DNA of 64,000 nt from Bacteroidales bacterium (GTDB taxonomy: Bacteria; Bacteroidota; Bacteroidia; Bacteroidales; UBA932): contig JALCST010000001.1 of the NCBI GenBank assembly GCA_022653675.1, forward strand, positions 186,001-250,000, in the 5' to 3' direction. Below the pieces are notes generated by a model that saw only the letters and a program-made list of their open reading frames with translations, had not been told where the DNA came from and did not search any database. Positions 8,630 to 17,465 of the stretch are shown in pieces. Each line of letters opens with the position of its first letter. The first letter of the stretch is position 1. Position numbers and translations under genes: made by a program.

Positions 8630-9724
8630 TCAGAATTCGAACTCAATACATGGAACCACTGTCCAATCCGTGACGGTCAACGTCACATTCGCTATAGCGG
8701 TTTCGACGGCATCATCCGGGTTATTGCTTCCTATTCTGGTTATTTTTACTTTATAATCATATGAGCAATTGGCTTTTACGCCGTCGTGTCCCGGTGATTC
8801 GGAGCGGAATCCCGTCTGATTTATATTGATCGGCCAGTAATATGTCTCGCCGTCTATCTTGCCTTCGATGACAAGCCTTGTGAATTTGATTTCCGTTTCT
8901 TCCGAAATCATGTTTTGATACGCGTAAAAATAGTGTACTCCGGTGTCTGAATTAGATCCAGTTCCAACGGATTCCGCAACGGATTCGTAAAACATGTTTA
9001 CCATGTTACCCGAAACCGGGGAGTCTTCCGCCACATATCCTTGGTAATTTATTATATGGACGTCGGACGGAGAAGTCGTACCGTCATGATAGAATTTCGA
9101 AGAATTGACATTGGTAACATAGACTTTCACATCTGTCAATACCTTGCCGGCCAATGTGGTATTGGAAAAATCCGCATCGATTCCCGATAAAGTTATCCTT
9201 GCCGCCATTCTCGAAATTGCAATCGTAACGTCATTGACGGCGGCGTCGCCTTCCACTAGGGTGAAGCCGTGTTCGCTGCCTACCATCGTGAAATCACCTT
9301 CCGATTCCTGCTTTAGTTCACTTATCATTGCCTTGAACGACGCTTCATCGGTTGCAGTCGACAAAGCCGTACCATGTGCATTGGCGACAACGTATATGTT
9401 CCGGTTTCCGGCCGTCGCCCTTACTTTGATGTCGCTGATGCTTGATGGGGAGACGACGGCATACGAACCGTCGAGTATGTTTTCGGACAGTTCGGACTGC
9501 GAATTATTCCGGTATATGAGAATCGTCAGGTCGTTGACTCTAGCATCCTCTGCCGGTGGTGAAGAGAGAACGGTCTTGGTTCCCGAATTCCCATGGACAG
9601 TCACATTGACCACGGCTTCGCGGATTTTGAGATTCGGGTTAAGGGATGTCTCACGGCTGCAGGAAGCGAACGCGAGAGCTACGATTGCGGGTGCGAGTCC
9701 CGCCAATTTGAGTTTAAGCTTCAT
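8630..9724 (-). CDS. type V major fimbrial subunit (FimA/Mfa1-like)
   Basis: 364 residues. The lipoprotein signal ends LAFASCSRE, as expected for pilins that reach the surface as lipoproteins and are then trimmed by an Arg-specific protease before donor-strand polymerisation. The N-terminal lobe shows VNDLTILIYRNN, NIYVVANAHGTAL and ISRMAARITLSGIDADF, a pattern I recognise from FimA/Mfa1 pilins; the protein ends in a strand with VTLTVTDWTVVPCIEFEF. First gene of the operon, with a good promoter and a long leader hairpin in front. Candidate trimming sites include the Arg near residue 36 (LKIREAVV); this is inference. Confidence 0.82.
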   Translation of the reverse strand: MKLKLKLAGLAPAIVALAFASCSRETSLNPNLKIREAVVNVTVHGNSGTKTVLSSPPAEDARVNDLTILIYRNNSQSELSENILDGSYAVVSPSSISDIKVRATAGNRNIYVVANAHGTALSTATDEASFKAMISELKQESEGDFTMVGSEHGFTLVEGDAAVNDVTIAISRMAARITLSGIDADFSNTTLAGKVLTDVKVYVTNVNSSKFYHDGTTSPSDVHIINYQGYVAEDSPVSGNMVNMFYESVAESVGTGSNSDTGVHYFYAYQNMISEETEIKFTRLVIEGKIDGETYYWPININQTGFRSESPGHDGVKANCSYDYKVKITRIGSNNPDDAVETAIANVTLTVTDWTVVPCIEFEF

Positions 9725-9755
9725 AAGGTTAATTTTAATTTATAAGTTATTGTAT

Positions 9756-9802
9756 CTGGTGCATCCGGCATGGAGCCAAAGATCCCGGCTGGATCGCACC
9801 GG
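9756..9802 (-). promoter_or_regulatory. hairpin at the 5' end of the fimbrial operon leader
   Basis: Arms CTGGTGCATCCGGC (9756-9769) and GGCTGGATCGCACCGG (9787-9802) pair with two single-base bulges around a 17-base loop. On the minus strand the hairpin starts directly after the -7 box, so it would form the very first bases of the fimbrial mRNA, about 30 bases before the ATG. It could stabilise the message or control translation. Confidence 0.55.
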
Positions 9803-9833
9803 CAAAAGTAAAGAGATAAAACAGGCTCACAAC
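9803..9833 (-). promoter_or_regulatory. fimbrial operon promoter
   Basis: Minus strand: GTTG (9833-9830), exactly 19 bases, then TACTTTTG (9810-9803). This matches the Bacteroidota arrangement TTTG-N19-TAnnTTTG with one mismatch in the -33 element. Confidence 0.7.
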
Positions 9834-9898
9834 AGTCTGTAATGTGTATTGTCGATTGCTGCGAAAAATTTATCGAAAAGACAAATGCACAAAATACA

Positions 9899-9930
9899 TT
9901 TGAGAAATGATAGACGTTTTATTAATTTTG
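9899..9930 (+). promoter_or_regulatory. promoter of the amidase/golvesin gene
   Basis: TTTG (9899-9902), 20 bases, TAATTTTG (9923-9930); both elements match the Bacteroidota consensus. The ATG follows 19 bases after the -7 box. It is divergent from, and about 65 bases away from, the fimbrial promoter. Confidence 0.7.
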
Positions 9931-9949
9931 TACACTTCATTCTAAGAAT

Positions 9950-12900
9950 ATGAAAAAACAGATAATTTTTTCCGCTTTGCTTCTTTTGCTTGCGGACATT
10001 TCTCTCCAGGGACAAACGATCAAGGAGGTATTCAAACCGATGGGAGATTCCGTCAACACATACATGTCGGGGCGTACCACAGTGGCACCTATTTCGGTAG
10101 ATACGGTTAAGATCAGTAAGAGACGGCTTTACATTTATTTTTCCCAGTCTCTTTCGGATAACCCGTTGCGGGACAATGACGTGAAGGCCATATATGGCAT
10201 AGCTAAGGCATTAATGCCTGAGAGATACGCGAGATATTCGGGCAATTTCAGGATTTATGTCGCAAACAAGCGTCCTTTGGAAGATCTTGCGGACTGCTAT
10301 CTCAGCGGTAAAAAGAATCCAAAGATCCACAAGGAACATGGGGGGACACCTATAACGACAGACGAATCAGCTCCGTACGAAGTGACGAAAGGACTTGACG
10401 GCCGAAATATCGCCCTGTGGCAAAGCCACGGCTATTATTACGAGCAAAGCCTTAAAAGATGGGAGTGGCAGAGGGCTCGCCTCTTCATGACGGTTGAGGA
10501 TCTCTATACCCAAAGTTATGTGTTGCCATTTCTCGTTCCCATGTTGGAAAATGCAGGTGCCAAAGTGTTCTTGCCTCGGGAAAGGGACGTCAACACGAAT
10601 GAAGTGGTCGTCGACAATGATTCAGACAACGGATATTCGGAAGATGATGGAGACAGGACATGGACGACCCCTTCTGCAGTCGGTTTTGCAAATCCGAAAG
10701 CCTGTTATCTCGAAGGAGAAAATCCTTTCAGGATGGGGACTTGCCGCGAGGCCCATACAGTGAAAGGTTCGAGGGGGCGCAGGAGTTTCGCATATTGGAT
10801 TCCGGATATTCCCGAAGAGGGGGATTATGCAGTGTACGTATCATACCAGACAGAACCCAAGAGTACGGAGAAGGCTCAATATACCGTCATGTATGCCGGC
10901 GGTACAACGCTATTCTCCGTAAACCAGCGTATCGGCAGCGGGATGTGGGTATATCTCGGAACATTCCATTTCGATAAGGGAAGATTGGCGGATCAAGGCG
11001 TAATGTTGAGCAACGAGGGCAAAAACGGAAGTGAGGTTGTTACCGCCGACGCGGTGAAGTTCGGCGGAGGAATGGGCAACATAGCCAGGAAGCCGGCTAC
11101 GGTCGATGAAAACGGCAATGTCAGGAAGATTGACTACGACGTCGAACCTGAAATATCCCACTATCCCCGTTTTACCGAAGGTGCCCGCTATTGGTTGCAG
11201 TGGTCCGGTTTCGACGAAGATGTCTATTCCCCAAACATGAACCAGAACGATTACACCGACGACTACCAGTCCCGGGGAATATGGGTGAATGCATTGAACA
11301 ATGGCTCGGTGAACAATCCTAAGGGAGAAGAACCGAAACAGGCGAAAAAGATTCCGATCGACCTCTCCCTGGCTTTCCATTCCGATGCCGGCACAACATT
11401 GACCGACTCCATTGTCGGCACGCTCGCGATATACACCAGGGTTTCCAACGGAAAGGTCAAGTATCCGGACGGTTTCGACAGGGGCACTGCCCGCGATTAT
11501 TGTGATATAGTCCAAACCCAGATTGTCAATGACATAAAGGCACAATTCGAACCTGAATGGAACAGAAGGGGACTATGGGACAGATTGTATGCTGAATCGC
11601 GTTGCCCTGAGGTCCCTGCCATGCTTCTCGAACTACTTTCACACGAAAACTTCGCTGATATGCGCTACGGGATGGATCCCTCGTTCCGCTTCACCGTTTC
11701 GAGGGCAATATACAAGGGAATGTTGAAATACCTGAGTTACAGGTATGGAACGGATTATGTCGTTGCTCCGCTTCCGGTCAAGTCGTTTTCCGCTAAACTT
11801 GAAGGCGATACTTGCGTATTCCTCTCCTGGAACGCGGTCGACGATACTTTGGAACCGACTGCAAAAGCTGAAAAGTACATCGTTTACAAACGCGTCGATA
11901 ATGGTGGCTTCGACAACGGAAGGATCGTCGAAGGACCCGGGACGGAAGACCGGATAGTCCCCGGACACATTTTCAGTTACAAGGTGGAAGCACTCAATGC
12001 GGGAGGAAAGAGTTTTCCTTCCGAGATAATGTCCGTAGGCGTGCCTTACGGCAGAGTCAGGGGTACTGTTCTGATTATCAATGGCTTTGATAGGGTATCG
12101 GCACCTGCAAGTTTCGCAAGTCCGGATTCCACGCGGGCGGGCTTCGATTTCCTGACCGACACGGGCGTTCCGTATATTCGCAATATCAACATGATAGGGG
12201 AGCAGCACGAATACAGGCGCAATATACCTTGGATGGATGACGACGCTCCGGGTTTCGGAGCCTCTTACGGAGATCTCGAAACGAAGGTTATCGCCGGCAA
12301 TACCTTTGATTTCACGAAAATACATGGTGCTGCATTCATGAAGAAAGGATATGCCTTCTGTTCGAGCAGCCGCGACGCGGTAACCGAAGGGAAGGTCGCT
12401 ATGGGAATTTACCGCACCGTCGACATCATATTCGGGAAGCAGGTAACCACACAAATCGGCCGTGACGGCTCCAATCCTTTGAGATATACGGTATTCCCTC
12501 TCGATTTCCAAAAGAATATCACGGATTATTGCAATGCGGGAGGAAACCTTCTCCTGTCCGGTTCGAACATAGGCACAGATATCTGGGACCAGGATTTCCA
12601 GTTTACGATAGATTCTACTAGAATAGCGGATTATATCAACCCTTCAAAGACATTCGCCGAGAATGTCCTTCATTGGAAGTGGATGACTAACCATGCATCA
12701 AGGGGAGGGGTAGTCAAATCGGAACAGACACCGGTCGGAATGGAAGGTGAATATCATTTCAATACCGAATTCAATTCTAAGATATACTCTGCGGAATCCC
12801 CTGACGGAATCATTCCGATAGGGAACCGTACCTATACGATCTTCAGATACAAGGAAAACGACATCTCTGCTGGAGTTGCTTACGACGGAATGGATTACAG

Positions 12901-13003
12901 GGCCGTTTCTTTGGGATTCCCAATCGAGGCCCTGATGACCCAAACCGAGATCAATTCCCTAATAGGAAAGGTATGCGATTTTTTCTCGAGGGAGAAGGAA
13001 TAA
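9950..13003 (+). CDS. secreted N-acetylmuramoyl-L-alanine amidase-like protein with golvesin and FN3 domains
   Basis: 1017 residues with signal peptide (MKKQIIFSALLLLLADISLQGQ). Amidase_3-like blocks are spread along the chain: NIALWQSHGYYYE followed by MLENAGAKVFLPRERD, IDLSLAFHSDAGTTL near residue 475, and PAMLLELLSHENFADMRYG near 560. A golvesin C-terminal-like beta domain (YAVYVSYQTEP ... WVYLGTFHFDKG) is inserted near 285-380, and a fibronectin-III-like module follows near 620-690. The last ~330 residues look like a DUF-type glutamine-amidotransferase-like fold (GTVLIINGFDRVSAP). Homologues are often labelled xanthan lyase; the sequence argues for a peptidoglycan amidase-type hydrolase. 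Zn ligands (His at SHG, His at FHSD) are present. Confidence 0.75.
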   Translation: MKKQIIFSALLLLLADISLQGQTIKEVFKPMGDSVNTYMSGRTTVAPISVDTVKISKRRLYIYFSQSLSDNPLRDNDVKAIYGIAKALMPERYARYSGNFRIYVANKRPLEDLADCYLSGKKNPKIHKEHGGTPITTDESAPYEVTKGLDGRNIALWQSHGYYYEQSLKRWEWQRARLFMTVEDLYTQSYVLPFLVPMLENAGAKVFLPRERDVNTNEVVVDNDSDNGYSEDDGDRTWTTPSAVGFANPKACYLEGENPFRMGTCREAHTVKGSRGRRSFAYWIPDIPEEGDYAVYVSYQTEPKSTEKAQYTVMYAGGTTLFSVNQRIGSGMWVYLGTFHFDKGRLADQGVMLSNEGKNGSEVVTADAVKFGGGMGNIARKPATVDENGNVRKIDYDVEPEISHYPRFTEGARYWLQWSGFDEDVYSPNMNQNDYTDDYQSRGIWVNALNNGSVNNPKGEEPKQAKKIPIDLSLAFHSDAGTTLTDSIVGTLAIYTRVSNGKVKYPDGFDRGTARDYCDIVQTQIVNDIKAQFEPEWNRRGLWDRLYAESRCPEVPAMLLELLSHENFADMRYGMDPSFRFTVSRAIYKGMLKYLSYRYGTDYVVAPLPVKSFSAKLEGDTCVFLSWNAVDDTLEPTAKAEKYIVYKRVDNGGFDNGRIVEGPGTEDRIVPGHIFSYKVEALNAGGKSFPSEIMSVGVPYGRVRGTVLIINGFDRVSAPASFASPDSTRAGFDFLTDTGVPYIRNINMIGEQHEYRRNIPWMDDDAPGFGASYGDLETKVIAGNTFDFTKIHGAAFMKKGYAFCSSSRDAVTEGKVAMGIYRTVDIIFGKQVTTQIGRDGSNPLRYTVFPLDFQKNITDYCNAGGNLLLSGSNIGTDIWDQDFQFTIDSTRIADYINPSKTFAENVLHWKWMTNHASRGGVVKSEQTPVGMEGEYHFNTEFNSKIYSAESPDGIIPIGNRTYTIFRYKENDISAGVAYDGMDYRAVSLGFPIEALMTQTEINSLIGKVCDFFSREKE

Positions 13004-13010
13004 TAAGACC

Positions 13011-13736
13011 TTACCTGTTCCGGAATTCGTAACAGACAATGGCGGCGGCCATCGCCACATTGAGGGAATCGGTGGGTCTGGAATTTATGGGATAGGGGTT
13101 TATCAGCAGCTTGCGTGTGACATAAGAAGTAATGTCTTTGCTGATTCCTTCCGATTCGGATCCCATTACTATGAGCCCGTTTCCGGAAAGCGGGGCAGTA
13201 CGCAATCCCTCTCCGTCGAGATAGGTGCCGTAAATTTCCATCCCGCATTCGGTGAATTTGCTGCAGATTTCCGCCAGTTCAGTCCTTACGAACAATTTGT
13301 GGAAAACGGAACCCATGGAAGCCTGCACTACTTTTGGATTATAAAGGTCGCAGGTATCCGGTGATGCAAAAACCGCATCCATGCCGAACCAGTCGGCGAT
13401 GCGCAGTATCGTTCCGAGGTTTCCAGGGTCCCTGACCGAATCAAGGGCGAGACAAATCGGTTTGCTTTCGATCAGTTTCATGATATCTCCCTTACCGGGG
13501 AAAGGCTTCTGTTCCAGGATCGCGAGTACCGGAGAGGGAGTGGAGAGCATGGAAATGCGGCCCATCGTCTTTTCCCCTATCTCTTCAATATGGTATTCGT
13601 TTATTATTGCGAAATTCGAATCTTCCGCTTCGCGGACCATCTTTTCCCCTTCCGCCACGAAAAGCCCAGTTTCATCCCGAAACTTTTTTTGCCGGAGACT
13701 GCGCACCAGCTTTATTTCATTCGCCGTAATTTTCAT
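13011..13736 (-). CDS. TrmH/SpoU-family RNA 2'-O-methyltransferase
   Basis: 241-residue SPOUT enzyme that methylates ribose 2'-OH in rRNA or tRNA with S-adenosylmethionine. The three family motifs are visible: LALDSVRDPGNLGTILRIAD, GLIVMGSESEGIS and PTDSLNVAMAAAIVCYEFRN, the trefoil knot forming the cofactor site. A small N-terminal RNA-binding domain (LVRSLRQKKFRDETGLFVAEG) precedes it, as in RlmB-like enzymes. It begins 24 bases after the arginine decarboxylase stop, so the two are probably co-transcribed, and ends 7 bases from the convergent amidase gene. The exact RNA target cannot be told. Confidence 0.9.
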   Translation of the reverse strand: MKITANEIKLVRSLRQKKFRDETGLFVAEGEKMVREAEDSNFAIINEYHIEEIGEKTMGRISMLSTPSPVLAILEQKPFPGKGDIMKLIESKPICLALDSVRDPGNLGTILRIADWFGMDAVFASPDTCDLYNPKVVQASMGSVFHKLFVRTELAEICSKFTECGMEIYGTYLDGEGLRTAPLSGNGLIVMGSESEGISKDITSYVTRKLLINPYPINSRPTDSLNVAMAAAIVCYEFRNR

Positions 13737-13760
13737 TGCAGCGGCAATTTACTTAAAAAA

Positions 13761-15158
13761 CTAATAGCCGAGGATTTTCAGCATGGATTTGTATGTCTGT
13801 TCCTTGCTGAAAAGACGCGTATTGTAGTCCCCGTTTTCGTCCAAATCCACCAGTATGTGCTTTGGGGCAGGCTGCAGACAGTGTTGGATTCCCCCATAAC
13901 CGGAAATGGATTCCTGATAGGCTCCGGTATGGAAAAAACCGATGTAGAGTGGTTCGCTTCCCTTTTCGCCGAGTTTCGGAAGGAAAATGGCATTGGAGTG
14001 TGCTTCGGCGTTGTAATAGTCCTGGCTGTCGCAGGTAAGGCCACCGAGAAATACGCGCTGGTATTCACAATCCCACTTGTTGATGGGAAGCAGGATGAAG
14101 CGTTGTTTGATTCCCCAGGTATCGGGCATGGTCGTCATGAATGAACTGTCCACCATATACCATCTTTCGCGGTCGTTCTGCTGTTTCATCCCTATCACCT
14201 GGAAAATGGTGGCTCCGCTTTCCCCTACGGTGAAACTGCCGAATTCGGTGAAGACATTCGGTTCGCGGACACCGCGTGAAGTGCATATCCCCTTGATCTG
14301 CGAGATGACCTCCTCGGCCATGTATTCGTAATCGTAAGTACTTGCAAGAGTGTTCTTGATCGGGAATCCCCCTCCGATATTCAGGGAATCGAGTTCGGGA
14401 CAGACAGCCTTGAGGTCGCAATATACGTTGACGCACTTTGAAAGTTCGTTCCAATAGTAGGCGTTGTCCCTTATCCCCGTGTTGATGAAGAAATGCAGCA
14501 TTTTCAGCGTCAACTTGGAATTGTTCCTTATCCGCTCCATGTAGAAGGGAACAATGTCGCTGTACCGTATCCCAAGTCGGGAGGTGTAGAACTCGAACTT
14601 CGGTTCTTCCTCGGCTGCAATCCTGATGCCGATACGGACCGGTTCAGCTATGGCCTGGTCAAGCATGTCGAGTTCGTCCATGTTGTCCAGGACGGGAATC
14701 AGATTGTGCCATCCTCCGTTTACGAACTCTCCGATGTTGTCGATGTATTGCTGTTTCTTGAACCCGTTGCAGATGATGTAAAGATCTTTGTCAACCAATT
14801 TCTCGTCGTAAAGAGCTTCGATCAGATTCAGGTCGAATGCTGACGAAGTTTCCAGGTGGATGTCGTTTTTCAACGCTTCCTTCAACACGAAGAAGAAATG
14901 AGAGCTCTTGGTACAATAGCAATAATGATAATCCCCTTGGTAATCGACTTTTGCCATTGCAACGTTAAACATGCGCTTGGCTCTCTGTATCTGCGAACTT
15001 ATCTTAGGCAAGTAGGTCATCTTTAGGGGAGTTCCATACTGCTCGATAATGTCCATCAATGGTATGTTATTGAAAAGTAATTCGTTGTCCTCTGTCCTGA
15101 ATTCATCCTGAGGAAACTCAAAAGTCTGGTCGATCAAATCGCTGTACTTGTTCTTCAT
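13761..15158 (-). CDS. PLP-dependent arginine decarboxylase (alanine racemase-fold, Bacteroidota type)
   Basis: 465 residues of fold-type III PLP decarboxylase, shorter than the ~630-residue SpeA. The PLP lysine is K84 in YCYCTKSSHF; GGGFPIKN near 262 is the phosphate-binding glycine loop; GGLTCDSQDYYN contains the catalytic Cys376 and Asp380. The overall sequence closely follows a Bacteroidota protein annotated as arginine decarboxylase, which would make agmatine for polyamine synthesis. A related diamine or carboxynorspermidine substrate is possible. A perfect -7 box about 72 bases upstream and the following TrmH gene suggest a two-gene unit. Confidence 0.82.
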   Translation of the reverse strand: MKNKYSDLIDQTFEFPQDEFRTEDNELLFNNIPLMDIIEQYGTPLKMTYLPKISSQIQRAKRMFNVAMAKVDYQGDYHYCYCTKSSHFFFVLKEALKNDIHLETSSAFDLNLIEALYDEKLVDKDLYIICNGFKKQQYIDNIGEFVNGGWHNLIPVLDNMDELDMLDQAIAEPVRIGIRIAAEEEPKFEFYTSRLGIRYSDIVPFYMERIRNNSKLTLKMLHFFINTGIRDNAYYWNELSKCVNVYCDLKAVCPELDSLNIGGGFPIKNTLASTYDYEYMAEEVISQIKGICTSRGVREPNVFTEFGSFTVGESGATIFQVIGMKQQNDRERWYMVDSSFMTTMPDTWGIKQRFILLPINKWDCEYQRVFLGGLTCDSQDYYNAEAHSNAIFLPKLGEKGSEPLYIGFFHTGAYQESISGYGGIQHCLQPAPKHILVDLDENGDYNTRLFSKEQTYKSMLKILGY

Positions 15159-15229
15159 TTTGTTAATGCAAGTGAGTTACATTGTCTTTAATTTGTCAAA
15201 GTAATCGAGTCGGATTTCGATAATGGCTG

Positions 15230-15237
15230 CAAATATA
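15230..15237 (-). promoter_or_regulatory. -7 box of the arginine decarboxylase gene
   Basis: Minus strand TATATTTG, an exact TAnnTTTG match; leader of about 65 bases. Confidence 0.55.
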
Positions 15238-15279
15238 ACCAAGTTCTCTTTTTTATCTCATATATATTGATGAAAATAC

Positions 15280-15287
15280 TATTTTTG
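15280..15287 (+). promoter_or_regulatory. -7 box of the tamL-like gene
   Basis: TATTTTTG, an exact TAnnTTTG match only 6 bases before the ATG at 15294. The transcript would start at or near the start codon. Confidence 0.5.
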
Positions 15288-15293
15288 TGACTG

Positions 15294-17465
15294 ATGAAGA
15301 GCAGATTCATAATCCCGCTACTTTTTTTGTGCGCCGGCTGCAGTACGACAAAACTGGTTCCGGAAGGTGAACACCGTCTGAAAGAAAATAAGATAATTAT
15401 TGAAAATTCGGACAGTTATTCGGCATCAGACCTCAATTCTTTTTTAAAGCAGAAAGCGGGCGGAAGATTTTCCCTTCCTTTATGGATATACAATTGGGGA
15501 AACAATTCCGGCAGTGCATGGGACAAGTGCACTAAAAAAGCTGGAAAGGCTCCGGTGATATACGATTCAACCGCGATTTTCAGTACTGAAATCTCGATGC
15601 TTTCCCATCTGGAATTTTTGGGCTATTATAATTCCAATATCCGGGATTCAGTGGCATTCGACGGAAAAAACGCTACCCAGTATTATTTTGTAACTCTCGG
15701 AAAACAATTCCACATAAACAAGATAAATTATACAATAAGGGATTCCATCCTCAGAGGTCTTACAAAAGATGCAGATGTTGGTTATTCTATCCATAGAGGC
15801 GACATACTTTCCGAAAAACTTCTGGAGACGGAATCGTCCCGGCTCTCCGAAATTTACCGTAACCATGGTTATTGGGGACTTACAAAATACTATTTCTTTT
15901 TTTATGCCGATACTACCGCGGTAAGGGATTCGGCAGCACTTTACATTCGCCTTGAAGATTATTCCCGTAACGAAGCCCAGTCAGCTGCGAAACCCCATAT
16001 TCAATACCACTTCCGGCAAATTTCAATAATTCCGACTGGCGGCCTCAAGGTACGCAGCTCTTTTACTGACCAGATCAACAGACTGAAGCCAGGAACCCTT
16101 TATTCGGAAGAGGCGGTAAACAATACATACGAACGTTTCGCCAGCGTTCCTCTTTTTCAAACCGTAAATTTGCAGCTTTCCGAATCGGATTCATCTCTTC
16201 TGGACTGTTCGGTGCTTCTGACTCCGTCAAAACTTCAGAGTATAAAGTTCAATCTGGAAGCATCGGTAAATTCAAGTTCTCTTTTCGGAATTTCACCTTC
16301 GTTCCAATGGTCGCATAAAAACATTTTCGGAGGAGGGGAATTGCTTTCGCTCGGATTCATGGGAAACTTCCAGTTCATGCTCAATTCGAGTGACGTACAT
16401 TCCAACGAACTTGGGGTTTCTGCAAACTTGGCTATTCCCAAATTTCTGTTTGTAAGTGACAGGCTTTTCCCAAAAAATCTGCCCAAGACCGAATTCAATC
16501 TTACATATAACTATCAGAACCGACCAGAGTATAAGAGGAACATACTGTCATCGGCTTATGGTTACAGTTTCGATGTCGGCAAGAGATATTATTTCCAGAT
16601 CTATCCGCTGCAGGCCAGCATCGTACAACTGGCGAACGTCGATGAAGACTGGCTGAAGAATTTGAAAGATCCGTTTTTGCAATATTCTTACAAGAACCAT
16701 TTTGATCTCGGTTCCGGGGCTGTTTTATACTACACTTCGAATCCGAACGGTCTAAACATTTCAAACTTATATACAAGATACCAGATTGATGTAGCCGGAA
16801 ATATCATAAGTCTATTCAACAAATACCTTAAGGAAGACGAATCTTCAAACCACCTGATCTGGGGAATTCCTTACGCACAATACTTTCGCAACGAATTGTC
16901 ACTCGTATATACTTGCAAGTTCGGCGAAACAAAAGATTTTGCGGTGGCTGGAAGAATTCTCGGCGGTGTCGGATTTTCTTACGGAAATTCCACCACGTTG
17001 CCTTTCGAACGCCTTTTCTGGGCAGGAGGTGCCAACAGTCTTCGAGGATGGCAGGCACGTAGCGTAGGACCGGGTACTGCGACAAGAGACACTACGTTCA
17101 AGATAGCAAACCAGACAGGAGACATGAGACTGGAGGGAAACATCGAATTCCGTTTCCCGATTTACAGCGTACTTCGGGGAGCAGTGTTTTTCGATGCTGG
17201 AAATGTCTGGAACCTCCCTAAGACGAGCGATTCCGTTTCAGGAAACGAGGATGCCGACCGCGGCGAGTTTTCAATCGCTACTCTGGGCTCAAGTATTGCC
17301 ATGGACTACGGGTTAGGAGTGAGAATCAATTTAAGCGCCATTCTCATCCGCATGGATTTCGGTATTCAGTTATACGACCCTTCCCAACAAAAATTCCTGA
17401 ATCCGAAAAACATGTTCAGGGATGATGCCTGCGCCTTACATTTCGGCATAGGTCTGCCTTTCTGA
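15294..17465 (+). CDS. TamL-type BamA/TamA-family outer-membrane lipoprotein
   Basis: 723 residues. The N-terminus MKSRFIIPLLFLCAGCSTTKLVPEG is a lipoprotein signal, which separates the Bacteroidota TamL group from ordinary TamA. POTRA-like repeats fill residues about 30-310 (LNSFLKQKAGG, INRLKPGTLYSEEAVNNTYERFASVPLFQTV). The C-terminal Omp85 beta-barrel includes the conserved LRGW segment (ANSLRGWQARSVGPG) in the lid loop and ends FGIGLPF with a terminal Phe. Expected role is insertion or assembly of outer-membrane proteins. No tamB is adjacent. Its stop touches the stop of the convergent histidine kinase gene. Confidence 0.88.
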   Translation: MKSRFIIPLLFLCAGCSTTKLVPEGEHRLKENKIIIENSDSYSASDLNSFLKQKAGGRFSLPLWIYNWGNNSGSAWDKCTKKAGKAPVIYDSTAIFSTEISMLSHLEFLGYYNSNIRDSVAFDGKNATQYYFVTLGKQFHINKINYTIRDSILRGLTKDADVGYSIHRGDILSEKLLETESSRLSEIYRNHGYWGLTKYYFFFYADTTAVRDSAALYIRLEDYSRNEAQSAAKPHIQYHFRQISIIPTGGLKVRSSFTDQINRLKPGTLYSEEAVNNTYERFASVPLFQTVNLQLSESDSSLLDCSVLLTPSKLQSIKFNLEASVNSSSLFGISPSFQWSHKNIFGGGELLSLGFMGNFQFMLNSSDVHSNELGVSANLAIPKFLFVSDRLFPKNLPKTEFNLTYNYQNRPEYKRNILSSAYGYSFDVGKRYYFQIYPLQASIVQLANVDEDWLKNLKDPFLQYSYKNHFDLGSGAVLYYTSNPNGLNISNLYTRYQIDVAGNIISLFNKYLKEDESSNHLIWGIPYAQYFRNELSLVYTCKFGETKDFAVAGRILGGVGFSYGNSTTLPFERLFWAGGANSLRGWQARSVGPGTATRDTTFKIANQTGDMRLEGNIEFRFPIYSVLRGAVFFDAGNVWNLPKTSDSVSGNEDADRGEFSIATLGSSIAMDYGLGVRINLSAILIRMDFGIQLYDPSQQKFLNPKNMFRDDACALHFGIGLPF

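Noticed and set aside
9752-9805. Possible tRNA-like fold
   Set aside because: The arms form one imperfect hairpin; there is no T-loop, anticodon arm or CCA-type acceptor arrangement.
11639-12511. 290-codon minus-strand frame
   Set aside because: Antisense to the amidase/golvesin gene and without recognisable protein features.
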